Positions 35,821 to 47,291 are shown, counted from the stretch's first letter. The stretch is DNA of 64,000 nt from Isoetes taiwanensis (GCA_021234155.1 JAJEKV010000518.1:64001-128000), one strand, 5' to 3'. The notes: generated by a model not told the origin, from the sequence alone. A program made the numbers and translations.

Positions 35821-36216
35821 ACGTTGCGGACATGATGCATGCCAAACTAGACTTCAAACAAGGTACGTTCTATATAGCTTTCACATATGTACCGTCTTTT
35901 TGCTGGATGATAGATGGCATGTCTTTTCGATTACCATGAGGTCCCATTCAATTCAAAGAAAAAAGTGACTATCGCGGTGGCTGACTAGTGGTCAACCCAT
36001 TGGTTATGGACTATGATGAGGTACGTTTTCTGGAGCCTTTCATTATGCACATGACACTAAAATTGTTGTGGATATCATGCATCAATTGGAACTTGAATAA
36101 AGGTACGTTCTATATAGCTTTTACATCTATCGTCCTTTTGCGGGATGATAGATGGCTGTTGTTTGATTACCATGAGGTCCCATTCAATTCAAAGAAAAAG
36201 ATGACAATCGCGGTGG
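35776..36216. repeat. Tandem duplication with 242-bp period
   Basis: The segment starting GAGGTAC(A/G) at 35776 recurs at 36018. Shared words include GGTACGTTCTATATAGCTTT and TTACCATGAGGTCCCATTCA. The first unit overlaps the last codons of the Helitron frame, so the 3' coding end itself was duplicated. Each unit ends in the head of the tRNA-like repeat. Confidence 0.85.
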
Positions 36217-36660
36217 TTAATACGGTGGTCAAACCATTGGTTATGGGCGATCCCCACCTGGGCTCAAAACCCATCGACTACCACGGGTGGTGCGAAATAA
36301 AGAATTTGCCAAGAAAAAGCACGTCGCGATGATGGTCTAGTGGTCAGGCCATTGGTTATGGGCAACTCCCGGCCCGGGTTCACAACCCAATCGGGCTATC
36401 ATTGGATGATGCAAAGCAAAGAATGAACAAAAGAGCCCACCGCGGTGGTGGTTTAGTGGTTAGGCCATTGGTTATGGGCAATCCCCACCCAGGCTCAAAA
36501 CCCACTAGCTACCATCGGGTGGTGCATCATAAAGAATGGATATAAAAGCCCGCCGCGCTGGTGGTCTAGTGGTCAGGCCATTGGTTATGGGCAACCCCCA
36601 TCCAGGCTCAAAACCCACTGACTATCATCGGGTGGTAAAATAGAATGAGCAAAACGAAAT
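35971..36660 (+). repeat. Tandem array of tRNA-like (SINE-like) units
   Basis: Units start near 35971 (partial), 36207, 36324, 36441 and 36553, with a 113-117 bp spacing in the last four. Each contains a D-arm/A-box-like TGGTCTAGTGGTCAGGCC and CATTGGTTATGGGCAA, then a B-box-like GGCTCAAAACCC or GGGTTCACAACCC, then a CxACCATCGGGTGGT hairpin. This is the layout of a tRNA-derived SINE head or a degenerate tRNA, but no unit folds to a full cloverleaf by eye, so I do not call tRNA genes. Confidence 0.75.
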
Positions 36661-36864
36661 CTCATGGTACTTGAAACAACATCCATCTATCTTACGGGCA
36701 CAAGAACATACGGCAACATTGCGGGTTCAAGTCCCACCTGTACTTGAGTTGTCATATGAACCAAATATAATTTAGATTGAAGACAAAAGGGATGGAAAGA
36801 TGAACCATCGGAAGCGCTAATGAGTGTGTAGGTAGAGGACATGGGGTCGAGAAAGAGAAACGTT

Positions 36865-36886
36865 CGCGGCGGCCTTGGCCGCCGCG
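36865..36886. repeat. GC-rich perfect hairpin
   Basis: CGCGGCGGCC (36865-36874) pairs with GGCCGCCGCG (36877-36886) around TT. A degenerate relative, GGCGGCGGCCTTGGC, lies at 37205-37219. Both are followed by ATAA and a TTCTT(T)G word. This could be a Helitron-type 3' hairpin, but the required CTRR end is not exact. Confidence 0.7.
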
Positions 36887-36899
36887 ATAAGTTTCTTGT

Positions 36900-38183
36900 A
36901 ATAATAAAAATAGAATAGAACAACAAACATTATTATAGCCCTCTTTTATATTGTGTGCGATCTTGCTACCTAACGTAGGGGATGTATATAAGAGCGAAGG
37001 GCCAGAGACAATGCAATGGTGCTTCCATTCTCGACAATCAAGGAACTGGCGTCTTTCTTTCAAGTCCTTAACTATGCAATCCACTAGTGCATACTTTTCA
37101 AAATTACTCTAGTTTTAAACTGACATTAAGACAAATGTTGCAAAAAAAAATTATGATCCGAATAAGGTTATGAGTGTATACAAAAATTTTGGGAAAAAGC
37201 GTTGGCGGCGGCCTTGGCTTGTGATAAATTCTTTGTAAAATGTAATAATGTCCATTCCATTAGATTGAAAAAAAAAAATGTTGAGGTCAAGTTTGAGTCA
37301 GTTTCATGAAGAAATCTTGTGAAGCATCCAAAAAATTACTTTGTCATACGCTTGTCCAAATAAGCACCGAATGTTATGTGTTTAAAGATCCCTGTTTTTA
37401 AGCACTTTTAAGCGACATCCAGATGGTGATTTTTGCTACCCGGTAGCAATTTTATACCCCAATGTTACCAGCTATATAGCTAGAAAGATTAAGTAAAATA
37501 TCCTTACACTAGAGTGGTCCCGGAGACCATTCTTGATTCATGGACTAGAATTGGTCCAGTTATTAATCGCCAATTAAAACCAATATATCTGAGAATAGAA
37601 GTTTCAATTTCACAATATTTCGTCGCCATATCAATCTTTACTTTATTCTTAATGAGCTTTGAGAATTTCAAGACAAATGAATTCACCTATGTATTGTGAT
37701 TATACAAATGTTAGAGAATTTGATAGTTTCTGCAACAATCCAGGACTGCATTCTTGGTTTTTTCTAGCATAAACAAACCTAGACCTTGCTAAAATTAGAA
37801 ATATTTGTTTAGTAATGATAAAACACATTGCTTTGGTTGCTATCATCTAACATCTGTGGAAGCCGTCAAACCATATTATATTTAAAAATGCTCCTTGCAA
37901 TTTAGGAATTATTTCTCTCTTATTATCATGAGTTTTGGCTTAATTCTTGTGGCCATGAGTTGTCAACTATATAAAGTACAATTCTAGAATGGGGCTCGCA
38001 TGAAAATGATAAAAACTTCACGATAGATAGGCTTATCATTCTTCTCAGCAGATTTTCTACAATGGTGGATAGTGGATAGCCGCACACATGCAAACTACCC
38101 ACGAAGAAAAATAAAGGGAATATCCAATTATACAACTTGGACCCCATGAAATACAATGCTAATAGGTGTTTGGTCTGTGTACC
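36900..38183. other. Gene-poor interval
   Basis: Apart from the degenerate hairpin copy near 37205, no feature is recognised. Confidence 0.4.
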
Positions 38184-38264
38184 TGCCGAAAGCTTATCAT
38201 CGGGATTAAAAAGCCCCGCCCTTTCGGGGTTTTGAGGAAAAACCCTAGTGATAAGCTTTCGGCA
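38184..38264. repeat. Nested inverted repeat resembling a terminator
   Basis: A 16-bp perfect outer inverted repeat (38184-38199 and 38249-38264, core GAAAGCTTATCA) encloses a smaller GC hairpin, CCCCG (38214-38218) and CGGGG (38225-38229), which is followed by TTTT and preceded by AAAAAG. The inner part looks like a rho-independent terminator. In a plant genome this may be chance, a small foldback element or DNA of organellar or bacterial origin. Confidence 0.7.
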
Positions 38265-38390
38265 AGGGGCTTGGAAAAATGTAAGGCTGAGAATTCGCTC
38301 CCAAAAAACCCACGAATGGAGAAGTCAAAGCTGTTGTTGCCGTCGCTTGCTAACATGTACCCGCACATCCGACACACTAGAACAAACGTG

Positions 38391-38494
38391 ACAAAACAAA
38401 CCTCCAAAGTGGAGGGGCTGATCACGCATGCCATGCGACAACAAAACAAAACCTCTTCAAATAGAGGGGTCTGGTCGCAGCGTGCCGGGCGACA
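38391..38494. repeat. Two 50-54 bp tandem units with a conserved mini-stem
   Basis: Both units begin ACAAAACAAA, carry a stem (CCTCC/GGAGG in the first, CCTCT/AGAGG in the second), then GGG and a T(C)x(C)GC...GCGACA end. The stem bases change in a compensating manner between the two copies. Confidence 0.7.
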
Positions 38495-38639
38495 AATACA
38501 TTAAACAATTAAGGGGAGGGGTGTGGGTTTCAAAGAATAGAGAATAAGGTACTGCTAAGAGAGAAGAGGAAGCGCCGATGAGACGTTGATGAAGAACCCC
38601 GCCTAATATAGCGATCTCCCAACCAGAGAAGGCCATGGA

Positions 38640-39100
38640 AAAAATTAGTGGCTAAACTTAGCTAAATGGCAAATTTTTGGCTTTGTTTGGAAAAATTGGC
38701 TAAACTATGGCCCTTTTTGTGCTAAAAAAAATAAAATTTTAGCCAAGTCTATTTCACGCCCCACCTCCATTTCGTCCGACTTTAGCTAATCACAAGAAAG
38801 TGTAACTGCCAAAATTTGGAAAGTTTAGCCAAAACTTAGAAGCTTTTACGTCAAATTTTAATGTACTTTAATTAAATTATCCTATAGCCTTTATATTTAT
38901 TATGGTCAGTTAATATTTAGGTTTTGAATTAGTGCAAAATAGTCAAAAGATAGAAGATTTTTTTTTTTTCAAAATAAAAGTTTAGCCAAACGTAAGAAAG
39001 TATAAGTGGCAAAATTTGGAAAATTTAGCTAAACATTAGAAGCTTTTACCTCGACTTTTGGCATAGGTTAGCCAAGTCTATTTCACCACTTTGAATATAA
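38640..39100. repeat. Repeat-rich segment with TTTAGCCAAA words
   Basis: Two related halves offset by about 199 bp share CAAAATTTGGAAA(G/A)TTTAG and TTAGAAGCTTTTAC, and GTTAGCCAAGTCTATTTCAC-like ends appear at about 38741 and 39068. Many partial TTTAGC/GCTAAA inverted words suggest a decayed foldback element. No coding region. Confidence 0.6.
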
Positions 39101-39570
39101 AAGTTCCTTAATTTTTTCCCTGGAGAAGGCATGCAATGCATGCATGCGAGACATGCATGCTCGCCCCCTCTAGAATCTCGCTCCCTCTAGAATTCGATCA
39201 ATGGAATTTCATGTTTTTTTTTTTTGAAGTATTCAAAAGTTATATCAACTTCAAAATCTAATAGAGAATTTCTTACATAGGTATGTTTAATATGCTCCAA
39301 AATCACCATCTATAAGTATCACGAGATAATGAATGATGCATTCTACTTATATCTACATAGAAAATTACTCTATAAACTTGCATATAGTGTGATTAGCGCG
39401 TAACCATGTAATTAACTAGATTTAAAGATGATGTACAACCACGACCAGAGGATTAACACATAGAACTTAAAAATTTGAGTTAATTCAAAAATTATAGGCT
39501 GAAGACTTAGTGTTTACGTAGCTAGTGATGTTTATTGATGAACGAAAGTTAAGATCTTGAAGTTCAACTG

Positions 39571-40005
39571 TGACGATTAACTATCAGGTCTGTGTGATTT
39601 AGTTTCATCTAAATCATCGTGGCCTTTTCGGTTAGGATGCACACCTACCACTCCAGAGGTAGTGGGTTCACGTCCTGTTTAGACCCTTAAATGTGACCGC
39701 ATGATTTGGATAACTCATGCCCTAGTGGTGTGGGCAACCCGTAATAGGGTTGGAGGTCCAGATGGTTGTCGTCACACTCCTTGATTTCAGTCCCTTGCGG
39801 ATCGAGTTGGTCTGCCCTCAATTCCCCCGGTTGCAAGCCTTCAAGGAGGGGGGGCCTTGAGGGGAGGATAGTGTGACGATTAACTATCAGGTCTGGAGCG
39901 TGTGATTTGGTTTCATTCAAATCATCGTGGCCTTTTCGCTTAGGATGCACAGCTATCACTCCAGAGGTAGTGGATTCAAATTTTGTTTAGACCCTTAAAT
40001 TAAAT
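39571..40005. repeat. Direct repeats of about 120 bp, 303 bp apart, with tRNA-like content
   Basis: TGACGATTAACTATCAGGTC starts at 39571 and 39874. Both copies continue through CATCGTGGCCTTTTCG(G/C)TTAGGATGC and CACTCCAGAGGTAGTGG(G/A)TTCA to TAGACCCTTAAAT. The GGTTAGGATGC word, the CTACC-loop-GGTAG stem with a CTCCA loop, and GGGTTCACGTCC resemble D-arm, anticodon arm and T-arm of a tRNA, so this is likely a tRNA-derived SINE or tRNA pseudogene pair. A 180-bp non-repeated segment lies between them. Confidence 0.7.
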
Positions 40006-40199
40006 GTGACATCAACTATAGGAATCAATAATTAGACCATATGATCTTTGATGCTTCTTTATCAGCTTTGTAGAGACACTTTGATGCTTCTTTATCATCT
40101 TTGTAGAGAACACGCTAGATTTCTCCAAGTAAGCCTTCCAAATGGTTATATGACAAGGGACATATCTATTTTTTAAATTTAGTATTCCCGCTAGTGAAA

Positions 40200-40743
40200 A
40201 ACTTTTTCTCCAGAGGTGTCTGCACTTTGTTCCTTATGTGCACAAAGGGGCGAGACAATTGAGCATTGCTTCTTCCTATGTAGACATGTCAGACATGCTT
40301 GGTTGTGGCTTCAAGGCCTCTTTCATTGCAATTTGAATAGCCGGTGTGTTATTAGCGGTTTATCCAAGTAGTTGGGATAATTTGGCAAAAGGACGTTTCA
40401 TTTGGCCTGATGGATCATCTGGTCCATCTGGAAAAGAAGGAATCTTCTCATATTCAAAGGTCTTGCTTGTTCAGATGCACAGGTCCTTCTTGATGCCCAA
40501 CAATGAATTGTCAAAGCATTTAGGTGCTCATCAATTGCTAATGAGGTGAGGAGCCGATTTGGGAGCACTATCTTTGATTCATACTTACTTATGAGTTTTG
40601 CTTGCTTTTCATATTGTTTAGATGTTGTATTTGAGTCGGGTGGTTTTGCTCTGGTGGACATTCTCTCCACTGAGTTATTAGTCCCCATTGTTACTCTGTA
40701 ACTTTCTCTGGATAATAAAGGCTCAAGTCCTTCAAAAAAAAAA
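40200..40743 (+). mobile_element. LINE 3' end relic with poly(A)
   Basis: The plus strand encodes a zinc-binding reverse-transcriptase tail (zf-RVT): CAQRGETIEHCFFLCRHVRH and AWLWLQGLFHCNL at about 40240-40335, then LGIIWQKDVSF. This matches the usual C-x2-C...H-x4/5-C...W arrangement before the C terminus of plant LINE ORF2. Stops and a shift follow. It ends with AATAAAGGCTCAAGTCCTTC and an A-run at 40733-40743. Everything 5' of the tail is missing, a typical 5'-truncated LINE insertion. Confidence 0.75.
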
Positions 40744-40779
40744 CTTTTAGGATTTTTTTTCTAAGGTGGTTTTTAGGGT

Positions 40780-41236
40780 TTTGGATAGCCAGGAAGTATT
40801 CTGATTTTCTAAAAATCGTGAAAGTTTGTTATGGGTATCTATTGTTGTCGGATTAGGAATTTATAGCTCCACAGCATAGATGCCACGGGATGACGGTATA
40901 TGCCTCTCTATCTCTGCGGTTGAATCGCCATTTTGTTTCCGTAACAGAAGGAAATAGGCCCTTTTGGATTTATGTGTCCATATGTACTATAATTTGATTG
41001 CAAAATCCAGTATTTCCTCTGTTTCGGATCCATGCAACACAAAGCATGTCCAAGCGTTTGTATTATAGGAGTTCTTATGATGTTCACTTATAAGATTATT
41101 TGGTTACAAATTATGGAATGCAGTCGTTCAACAGCTAGCAGGGATGATTTATTGCAGACATGTTTTGCAATTATCTCTGCATCATATTCTTGAGGAAAAG
41201 CATAAGGTAATATTAGATATTCAATTGTTTGCTGTC
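40780..41236. repeat. Segmental duplicate X, copy 1
   Basis: This stretch is closely related to 46368-46801. Both share TTTCTAAAAATCGT(G/A)AAAGT, GGATTAGGAATTT(T)ATAGCTCCA and GAGGAAAAGCATAAGGTAATA. The shared end looks like an exon, TGTTTTGCA...CATATTCTTGAGGAAAAGCATAAG, between a TTTATTGCAG acceptor and a GTAATATT donor, encoding LQLxLHHILEEKHK. The gene is not recognised. Confidence 0.7.
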
Positions 41237-41610
41237 AGATGGGCATATTTGCCCTTTATTCCAAGATCTGGACCGTACATAGCGATCCTCGTTTGTGGGG
41301 TATGCATGTACAAGTTTTTGTATACTATATATTAAGGTTTACAAAATACTATAAGGTTTAAAAGAATGTACTTAATGGTGTTAATTTTGTACATGTATTA
41401 TAAATATATTTTTGGAGCTCTCGCCGCCCCTAATGTGAACCCCTGGTGTGAATATGCACCCAAACCAAAGGGGGTTTAAGGGGATTTTAATTTAAATGTG
41501 TTAAATGTAATGGTTTGTGTTAATAATGTTAATGGTAGTTGTGTGTTGATTGTTATATTAAAAAATTTTTGGGCCTAGGGCCCTAACTAAAGCAAACATA
41601 AGTAAACTTT
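41237..41610. mobile_element. Truncated copy of the inverted-repeat element found at 60.0-60.35 kb
   Basis: From GATGGGCATATTTGCCCTTTATTCC to the TTAAATGTGTTAAATGTAATGG end, this matches the interior and right arm of the element at 60012-60347, and the match continues through GGGCCTAGGGCCC. The left arm is absent; instead the sequence is joined directly to duplicate X. It is therefore a 5'-deleted copy. Confidence 0.7.
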
Positions 41611-42062
41611 ATGGGCCTAAATATTAATTACTAAAAAAGCATAATAATATCAAGATGTAATTATTTCCATTGCAAACAACTATTGAGTACATTTTATTAT
41701 ATTCATTATCCGTAATCTCAATATTGTAATACAAAATCATGTAAACTATTGGCCATTGCATGCATTAAGAGCAATGCATGGTCTTTGCCCATTGCATGCA
41801 ACATTAATAGCTTGTCATGTATGCACAAGCTAGCTTATTCAGAGTCTCAATATTGGGAACACAAAATTATGTGTGTACCGAGGAGCAAATGCAATGCACC
41901 ATTCACTCGATCATTTTTAGAAATACATTGCACTAGTTTTGCATAAGGAATAAAAAAGTACAACTAGAGATTCTTACTTAAGGTGGGAGCATAGAGCATA
42001 ATGTTATCTCAATTTTTCTCATTTGCATACCAAGGGCAGCTCAAATATACTAAAAATACACT

Positions 42063-42860
42063 TCACCTATAAAGTGTGTAAAGCTTGAAGAGAATCATGA
42101 ATCGTAAGTCTTTAACATGCAACAAATAACTACTTACCCCGAACCGGAGTAGGAAATTTTGAAGTATTGATGGGGCATCTAAAACCATGCAACAACAATT
42201 TATAAGAGGAGTCTTTGGTAGAATCTTGGAAGCCCAAAATCCAAGAGGGAGCTCGTCATATAGCACCAACATCGGACATATTATGTTCTTTGGAATAGAT
42301 GATGTCTTTGCTTGAAGGTTCTCATGTTTATAAGCTATCATAGCATTAAATGAAATGTCCTTTTTAAGGCATTTGCTGAAAAAGTTTATGTGCCTCATCC
42401 ATGTGTCCAGATTCAAAGATGGGTCGCATGATGACGATACTCAAGACAAAGATTTGGTTTAGGCATCTCTTTGAAGAGCTTCAATGCATCTGTCACCGCT
42501 ACAAATGAGCATAAGCTCCAATAACAATATTCCATGAAGAGGCATCATGCAGAGGCATTTCATGGAACAATGTTAATGCCTTCCTAAGCTGTCATAATGA
42601 AGATAAGCTGATAGCATAGAGTTCCAAGAAACCACATCTGGATTGGGCAATAGTTAAAATAACTTCACTGCTTCTTCCACTTTGCCAGCTTCACTATAGA
42701 CCCACATCATAATATTCCACGAGGAAATATTCCTCTCATGCAAATGATCAAACACATTCCTTGCGTCCTTCACAGCACCACATTTACAACTAACATCCTG
42801 CAACAGTATGAGGCAGAATACATGTTCTGCTTCAACAGATGAAAAGTTAGAGCATCGCAA
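42063..42860 (-). pseudogene. Pentatricopeptide repeat (PPR) protein, decayed
   Basis: PPR proteins bind organellar RNA. From 42860 downward the minus strand encodes CKCGAVKDARNVFDHLHERN, then ISSWNIMMWVYSEAGKVEEA and VKLF, a typical PLS-class motif pair. Next come NPDVVSWNSMLSAYL, then in other frames HEMPLHDASSWN, ESGHMDEAHKLFQQMP and ISFNAMIAYKHE. At least five frame changes and several stops are present, and no start, E or DYW domain was found. The tail (42063-42200) reads FLLRFGVSSYLLHVKDLRF, of uncertain origin. Confidence 0.8.
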
Positions 42861-43153
42861 ATAAAACCTTCACAGCATCATAAATTCACGAATCTGCTTC
42901 AATCCACGAATTTGGCGCGCTTTGCTTGGAGTTTTTACCTTAAATACAAGGAGACGGATAACAAGTTTTGCAAGTCAGGGCCCCGTAGCATCACAAATCC
43001 GGTTATTGGATTGCTTCAATCCACGAATGCTCATGCCTGGCATTGAGTCCTTGCCCTAAACCCTTCAATATAAGAGACTTTAATCCAAAAACAAGCAATT
43101 CGAATGCAAAACAAAGAGTTTGGAGCTATGAACATTGAACAAAACAGGCTAAG

Positions 43154-43571
43154 TTATGAAATATTGATATGGAAGAAAAAACTAAGTACCTGATGAAATC
43201 CAGGCTCCTTGGTAAGTGGAACTCCTAGCTCTGATATGCAAGCTTGCATCCGATCATCACTGCCAAACAAGTAAGGGTATCTATGCAAACAAGAATTCTG
43301 CATTTTTTCCAGAGCCATTGCAAGAGGATAACTGATAGGCTCCAAAAATTACCCCGGATCCAACGGCAGAAAGAACGTCCACATGGCATTCGATACTGCT
43401 ACAATTGACTGTTAGCCTATATGGGAAGCTTCTGGAAGCGGAAAGGGTCTCAAAGGAACCTAGGGAAAGAGAGTCCGGCAGCTCCTTTTCTTCCTCCTCC
43501 GCTGCCCCGAAGTAAAAATTAAAGCATGTTACCTCTTGCCGCATCTGCACTCCGGATGGGCCGTTGATCAA
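43154..43571 (-). other. Possible exon, mTERF-like at best
   Basis: The minus strand encodes YPLAMALEKMQNSCLHRYPY then LFGSDDRMQACISELGVPLT and ends before a GTACTT splice-donor-like site at about 43189. The Tyr-Pro-Tyr-Leu-Phe plus Glu-Leu-Gly-Val-Pro pattern resembles an mTERF repeat, but only one repeat is present. An overlapping frame, 43281-43571, is open for 96 codons with no recognised domain. Confidence 0.2.
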
Positions 43572-43849
43572 GCAATCTTAGCATAAGAGGAACGCTACCG
43601 TAGTAATCCGTTTTGGCCACGATTGGGACGAAACTCCGCCTCCACCATATGCCTTATTGTAAGAAAAATGCAAGTTCTCGGTATGGCTTTCAGAATTAGA
43701 TCCAATGTAGTAGAGCTTCCGGAACCCTAATATTAACCACAAACCTGATATTAACTTAAGATTTGAAACCTAAACTAAAAAACCATGCAAACAATAAAAG
43801 CCCCACAACCACACGATTTTCCCTCTTCTTTAAAATCAATGGCTAACAA

Positions 43850-43975
43850 ATGGGTGCACTCTAGAAATACCGTTTAGTATGTCCACATGAATACGCCCAT
43901 GAAATCATATGAAAACCATGTCAAAAAGCGTATAAAATCACAAAAAAAATCCCCTGTTATAATGCTACATATTGC
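43850..43975. repeat. Interspersed repeat shared with 62715-62842
   Basis: Both copies contain a CTCTAGA word, ATGAAATCATAT(G/A)(A)AAACC-like sequence, a CACAAAAA word and CCCCTGTTATAATGCTA(C/G)ATATT. The copy here ends exactly where duplicate Y begins. Confidence 0.65.
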
Positions 43976-46367
43976 AACTTTGTATCTTTTTGTTGCCTTT
44001 TGCAATTTGATCTTGGCACCTCTGCTCCATTTTTCTGCAAATGTGTAATAGGATTATTTTAGAGACTGGGTTTGATCTTTGCATGATGCCCCAACAAGTG
44101 TTTTACCACTTCTGGAAAGAATATGTAGCAAAATAACAGGGGTTTTCCAGGGGGATTTGATATGGATGTAAAAATAAAAATTCCTGAAACCATAGATCAT
44201 ATATCCCTAAAACAATTGAATGGGCTGCTATAAAAAAAACATAGATTCAAGATAAAAAAAATAATCAAATTAGCTCGTTGGGCACATTGATTAAAGTAGT
44301 CTTATTAGGACATTGAGTTATTTTGGTAGAGGTTCAAGACCCCATATTTCAAATTCTAATATCTTAGACGAAGGCGTATAGAGATGAAAAATCTTAGATA
44401 AAGCCGTATAGAGGTTGGATATTCCCTCAAAACCTTAGGCGAAATCATATGATCGTATTTCATATTTCAAAATCATAGGTGTCTCCAATTATAAATGACT
44501 ATAAGCGAAAGGAGAGGTGCCTAGAGGCCCCAACATACGATCTGGGTCGTAGGATCGACGAATCCGACGACTGTGGTAGTCCAGGGTGCACCTCGTTTAG
44601 ACTAAGACGTTACGGCAAAACATCCTATTTGGTAATTGTTCTTCTGGGTTGTTCTATGCGCTTTTCCATACTGGCAAGACATTAGCTATACTAAATTCTA
44701 TAGCGTTGTTTTTCACGTATCTCTGAATGCTGATCATTGTATACCATGATTAAGACTAATAATGCTAAATCACTTAAGGAGTATTTTGCAGAAGGCCATT
44801 TTGTTCAGCAATTTCAAACAAATGTGATTATATTATGCAAGGCAATGCATTGAATGTTCTATCTTTCTTTCTGTTAGATGATGATTCAACTGGCGAACCA
44901 ATGACAAACAAATTTCATATGTTATTTGAAGTCCGTTCATGCCATATGTTATTTCAAGTTCTGTCATTGAATGTAACTCTTTGTTGGTTACATTGTCTAA
45001 CCTCTTTTATTTATGTTTACAATAGAAACACATCTGTGTGCATGTCTGTATACCAGGACTTCAACTTACAGCTGCCAGACATCTTCTTTTGTGCACTCAC
45101 CATCAAACTCCTAGTAAATTGTTAGGTTTCCTTATTTGGTGTACATCCTTTGCAAAAGCGCCAGCAGGTTTGGCAAATGTGAGATGCAACTTCTAGTGAG
45201 TGACGTTCTTTGTTTTAACTTTGTGTACATGACGAATAGCCTTCTCAACTGTTTCACAAAGGATCGTAACACAGCTAGTATGGCCTTCATGGTCATTGTC
45301 CAAGTATTTCTGCAACCAATTTCAAGCATTGTGCAATTGGAGATGCCATCAAGTGTCAAAGGGTTAAGGTTATGGAATGATATTCTCTTTTTAAGTAGAT
45401 AGCCGGGAAGGACCATTGTCATTGGTTTGGATTCTTGAACAATGATCAAGTTATTGTTCTATCGATGTGAGCTACATCTTTTTTGAAATTTGCTAACAAA
45501 AATGTCTATTCTAGCATGTTCAAGCTCTGATTTACTGATAGCTATGTTTTGTGCTGTTATTTCAGAATATCATTTCACCTGTGGCTGCATGCCCTAATGT
45601 GTAGACTTGAAACTAAATGAAAGATCATTTCCTTTAAAACTTCCTTTAGAGGTCGAATTAATGTGATCCATGTTCTACGCTTGATATATTGCTGTAATGT
45701 TTTCTTCTCTTTGAACCTTTTGAATTGCAGAATGTGCTACAAACTAGAGAGAACAGGCGGTATTGAAGTTAGACAAAGCTTAAGGTTCTTTAAATCTCCG
45801 AACTCTGAAGTTTGTTTTAACAAACAGGCTTGAAACCATAACTGTGTTACGTTTGATACTTCGAAGAAGAAATATGGTAAGCTGCCATTTCGAGGTAGGT
45901 TATTTTTTTTAATCATGTTTTTTTTTTTTGGAATGTTAAGCTATATGGGTCATGAGGTCGGGATGATAAAACTTTTGCCCAGCAAACATTTGACCATCAT
46001 CATATTCCAATAGCATTAATTCATTATCCATAGTTGAAATCTGATGAGATGTTGGCCATGACATGATGTCACAAGTTTAGCAGAAGATGTTGTTGTTAAT
46101 GCACTGATGCTGCAACCTTACAACAGCTGAAGTCTTCTGCTGTTCCATATATATATTTCACAGCAAGATTTGATTAGTGGGTCCCCTGTTTCAAATGTTC
46201 TTACTATATTGATATTCTTAATTTCAAATGCTCCATGTTTCAGGCTTTATAGAAATTGTGGGTATCAATGTTGATGTGCAAAAGGGTTCATATAGCAGGG
46301 ATTAAGTGTGTTCTTATTTTCTTAAGTTTATGATGGGCAGCTCCAATACCAGAATATACCTTCTGAC
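43976..46367. repeat. Segmental duplicate Y, copy 1
   Basis: This segment is related to 46802-47303 plus 54229-55712. Copy 1 has about 470 bp (44120-44590) not present in copy 2. Exon-like pieces recur in both copies behind TTTTGCAG or TCTGTTAG acceptors, such as ATGATGATTCAAC encoding DDDSTGEPMTNKFHMLFEV. I do not recognise the gene. Copy 1 ends at AGCTCCAATACCAGAATATAC, the same word that ends copy 2 at 55712. Confidence 0.8.
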
Positions 46368-47291
46368 TCTATTCCAATTTTCTAAAAATCGTAAAAGTTT
46401 GTTATAGGTGCGTATTGTTGCCGGATTAGGAATTTTATAGCTCCATGGCATGGATGCCAAGGGATGAAGTTATATGCTCCTCTATCTCTGGGGTTAAATC
46501 ACGATTTTTTTTTTTTTTTTTAAAGGAAATAGGTCCTATGAGTTTATGTGTCTAGTATTTCCTCTATTTCGGATGCATGCAACACAAAGCATGACCAAGC
46601 ATTTGTATTATAGGAGTTCTTATGATGCTCTCTTATGAGATTATTTGGTTACAAACTATGGAATGCAGTTGTTCAACAACACTTGCAGGGATGATTTATT
46701 GCAGACGTGTTTTGCAGTTACCTCTGCATCATATTCTTGAGGAAAAGCATAAGGTAATATTAGATATTCAAGTGTTTTCTTTGGCTGGTCGTATATTTTT
46801 AACTTTGTATCTTTTTGTTGCCTTTTGCAGTTTGATCTTAGCATCTCTGCTCCAATTTTCTGCAAGCGTGTAACATAATTATTTAGAGACTGGGTTTGAT
46901 CTTTGCACGATGTCCCAACAAGTGTTTTACACTTCTGGAAAGAAAGACTGGACGTTACGACAAAACATCCAATTTGGTAATTGTTCTTCTGGGTTGTTTC
47001 TATACGCTTTTCCATATTGGCAAGACATTAGCGTTGTTTTTCACGTATCTCTAAATGCTGATCATTGTCTACCATGATTAAGACTAATAATGCCAAACCA
47101 CCTAAGGATTATTTTGCAGGAGGCCATCTTGTTTAGCGATTGTCAATCAAATGTGATTATATTATGCAAGTCAATACATTGAATGTTCTATCTTTCTTTC
47201 TGTTAGATGATGATTCAACAGGCAAACCAATGACAAACAAATTTCATATGTTATTTGAAGTCCTGCCATTGAGTGTAACTCTTGGTTGGTC

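Noticed and set aside
36207-36660. A cluster of functional tRNA genes
   Set aside because: A-box- and B-box-like words exist, but acceptor stems and anticodon arms do not form a complete cloverleaf in any unit.
45132-45449. 105-residue minus-strand frame, repeated at 54342-54659
   Set aside because: Its conservation reflects the segmental duplication of the whole region; the reading frame is not better conserved than the flanks and no domain is seen.
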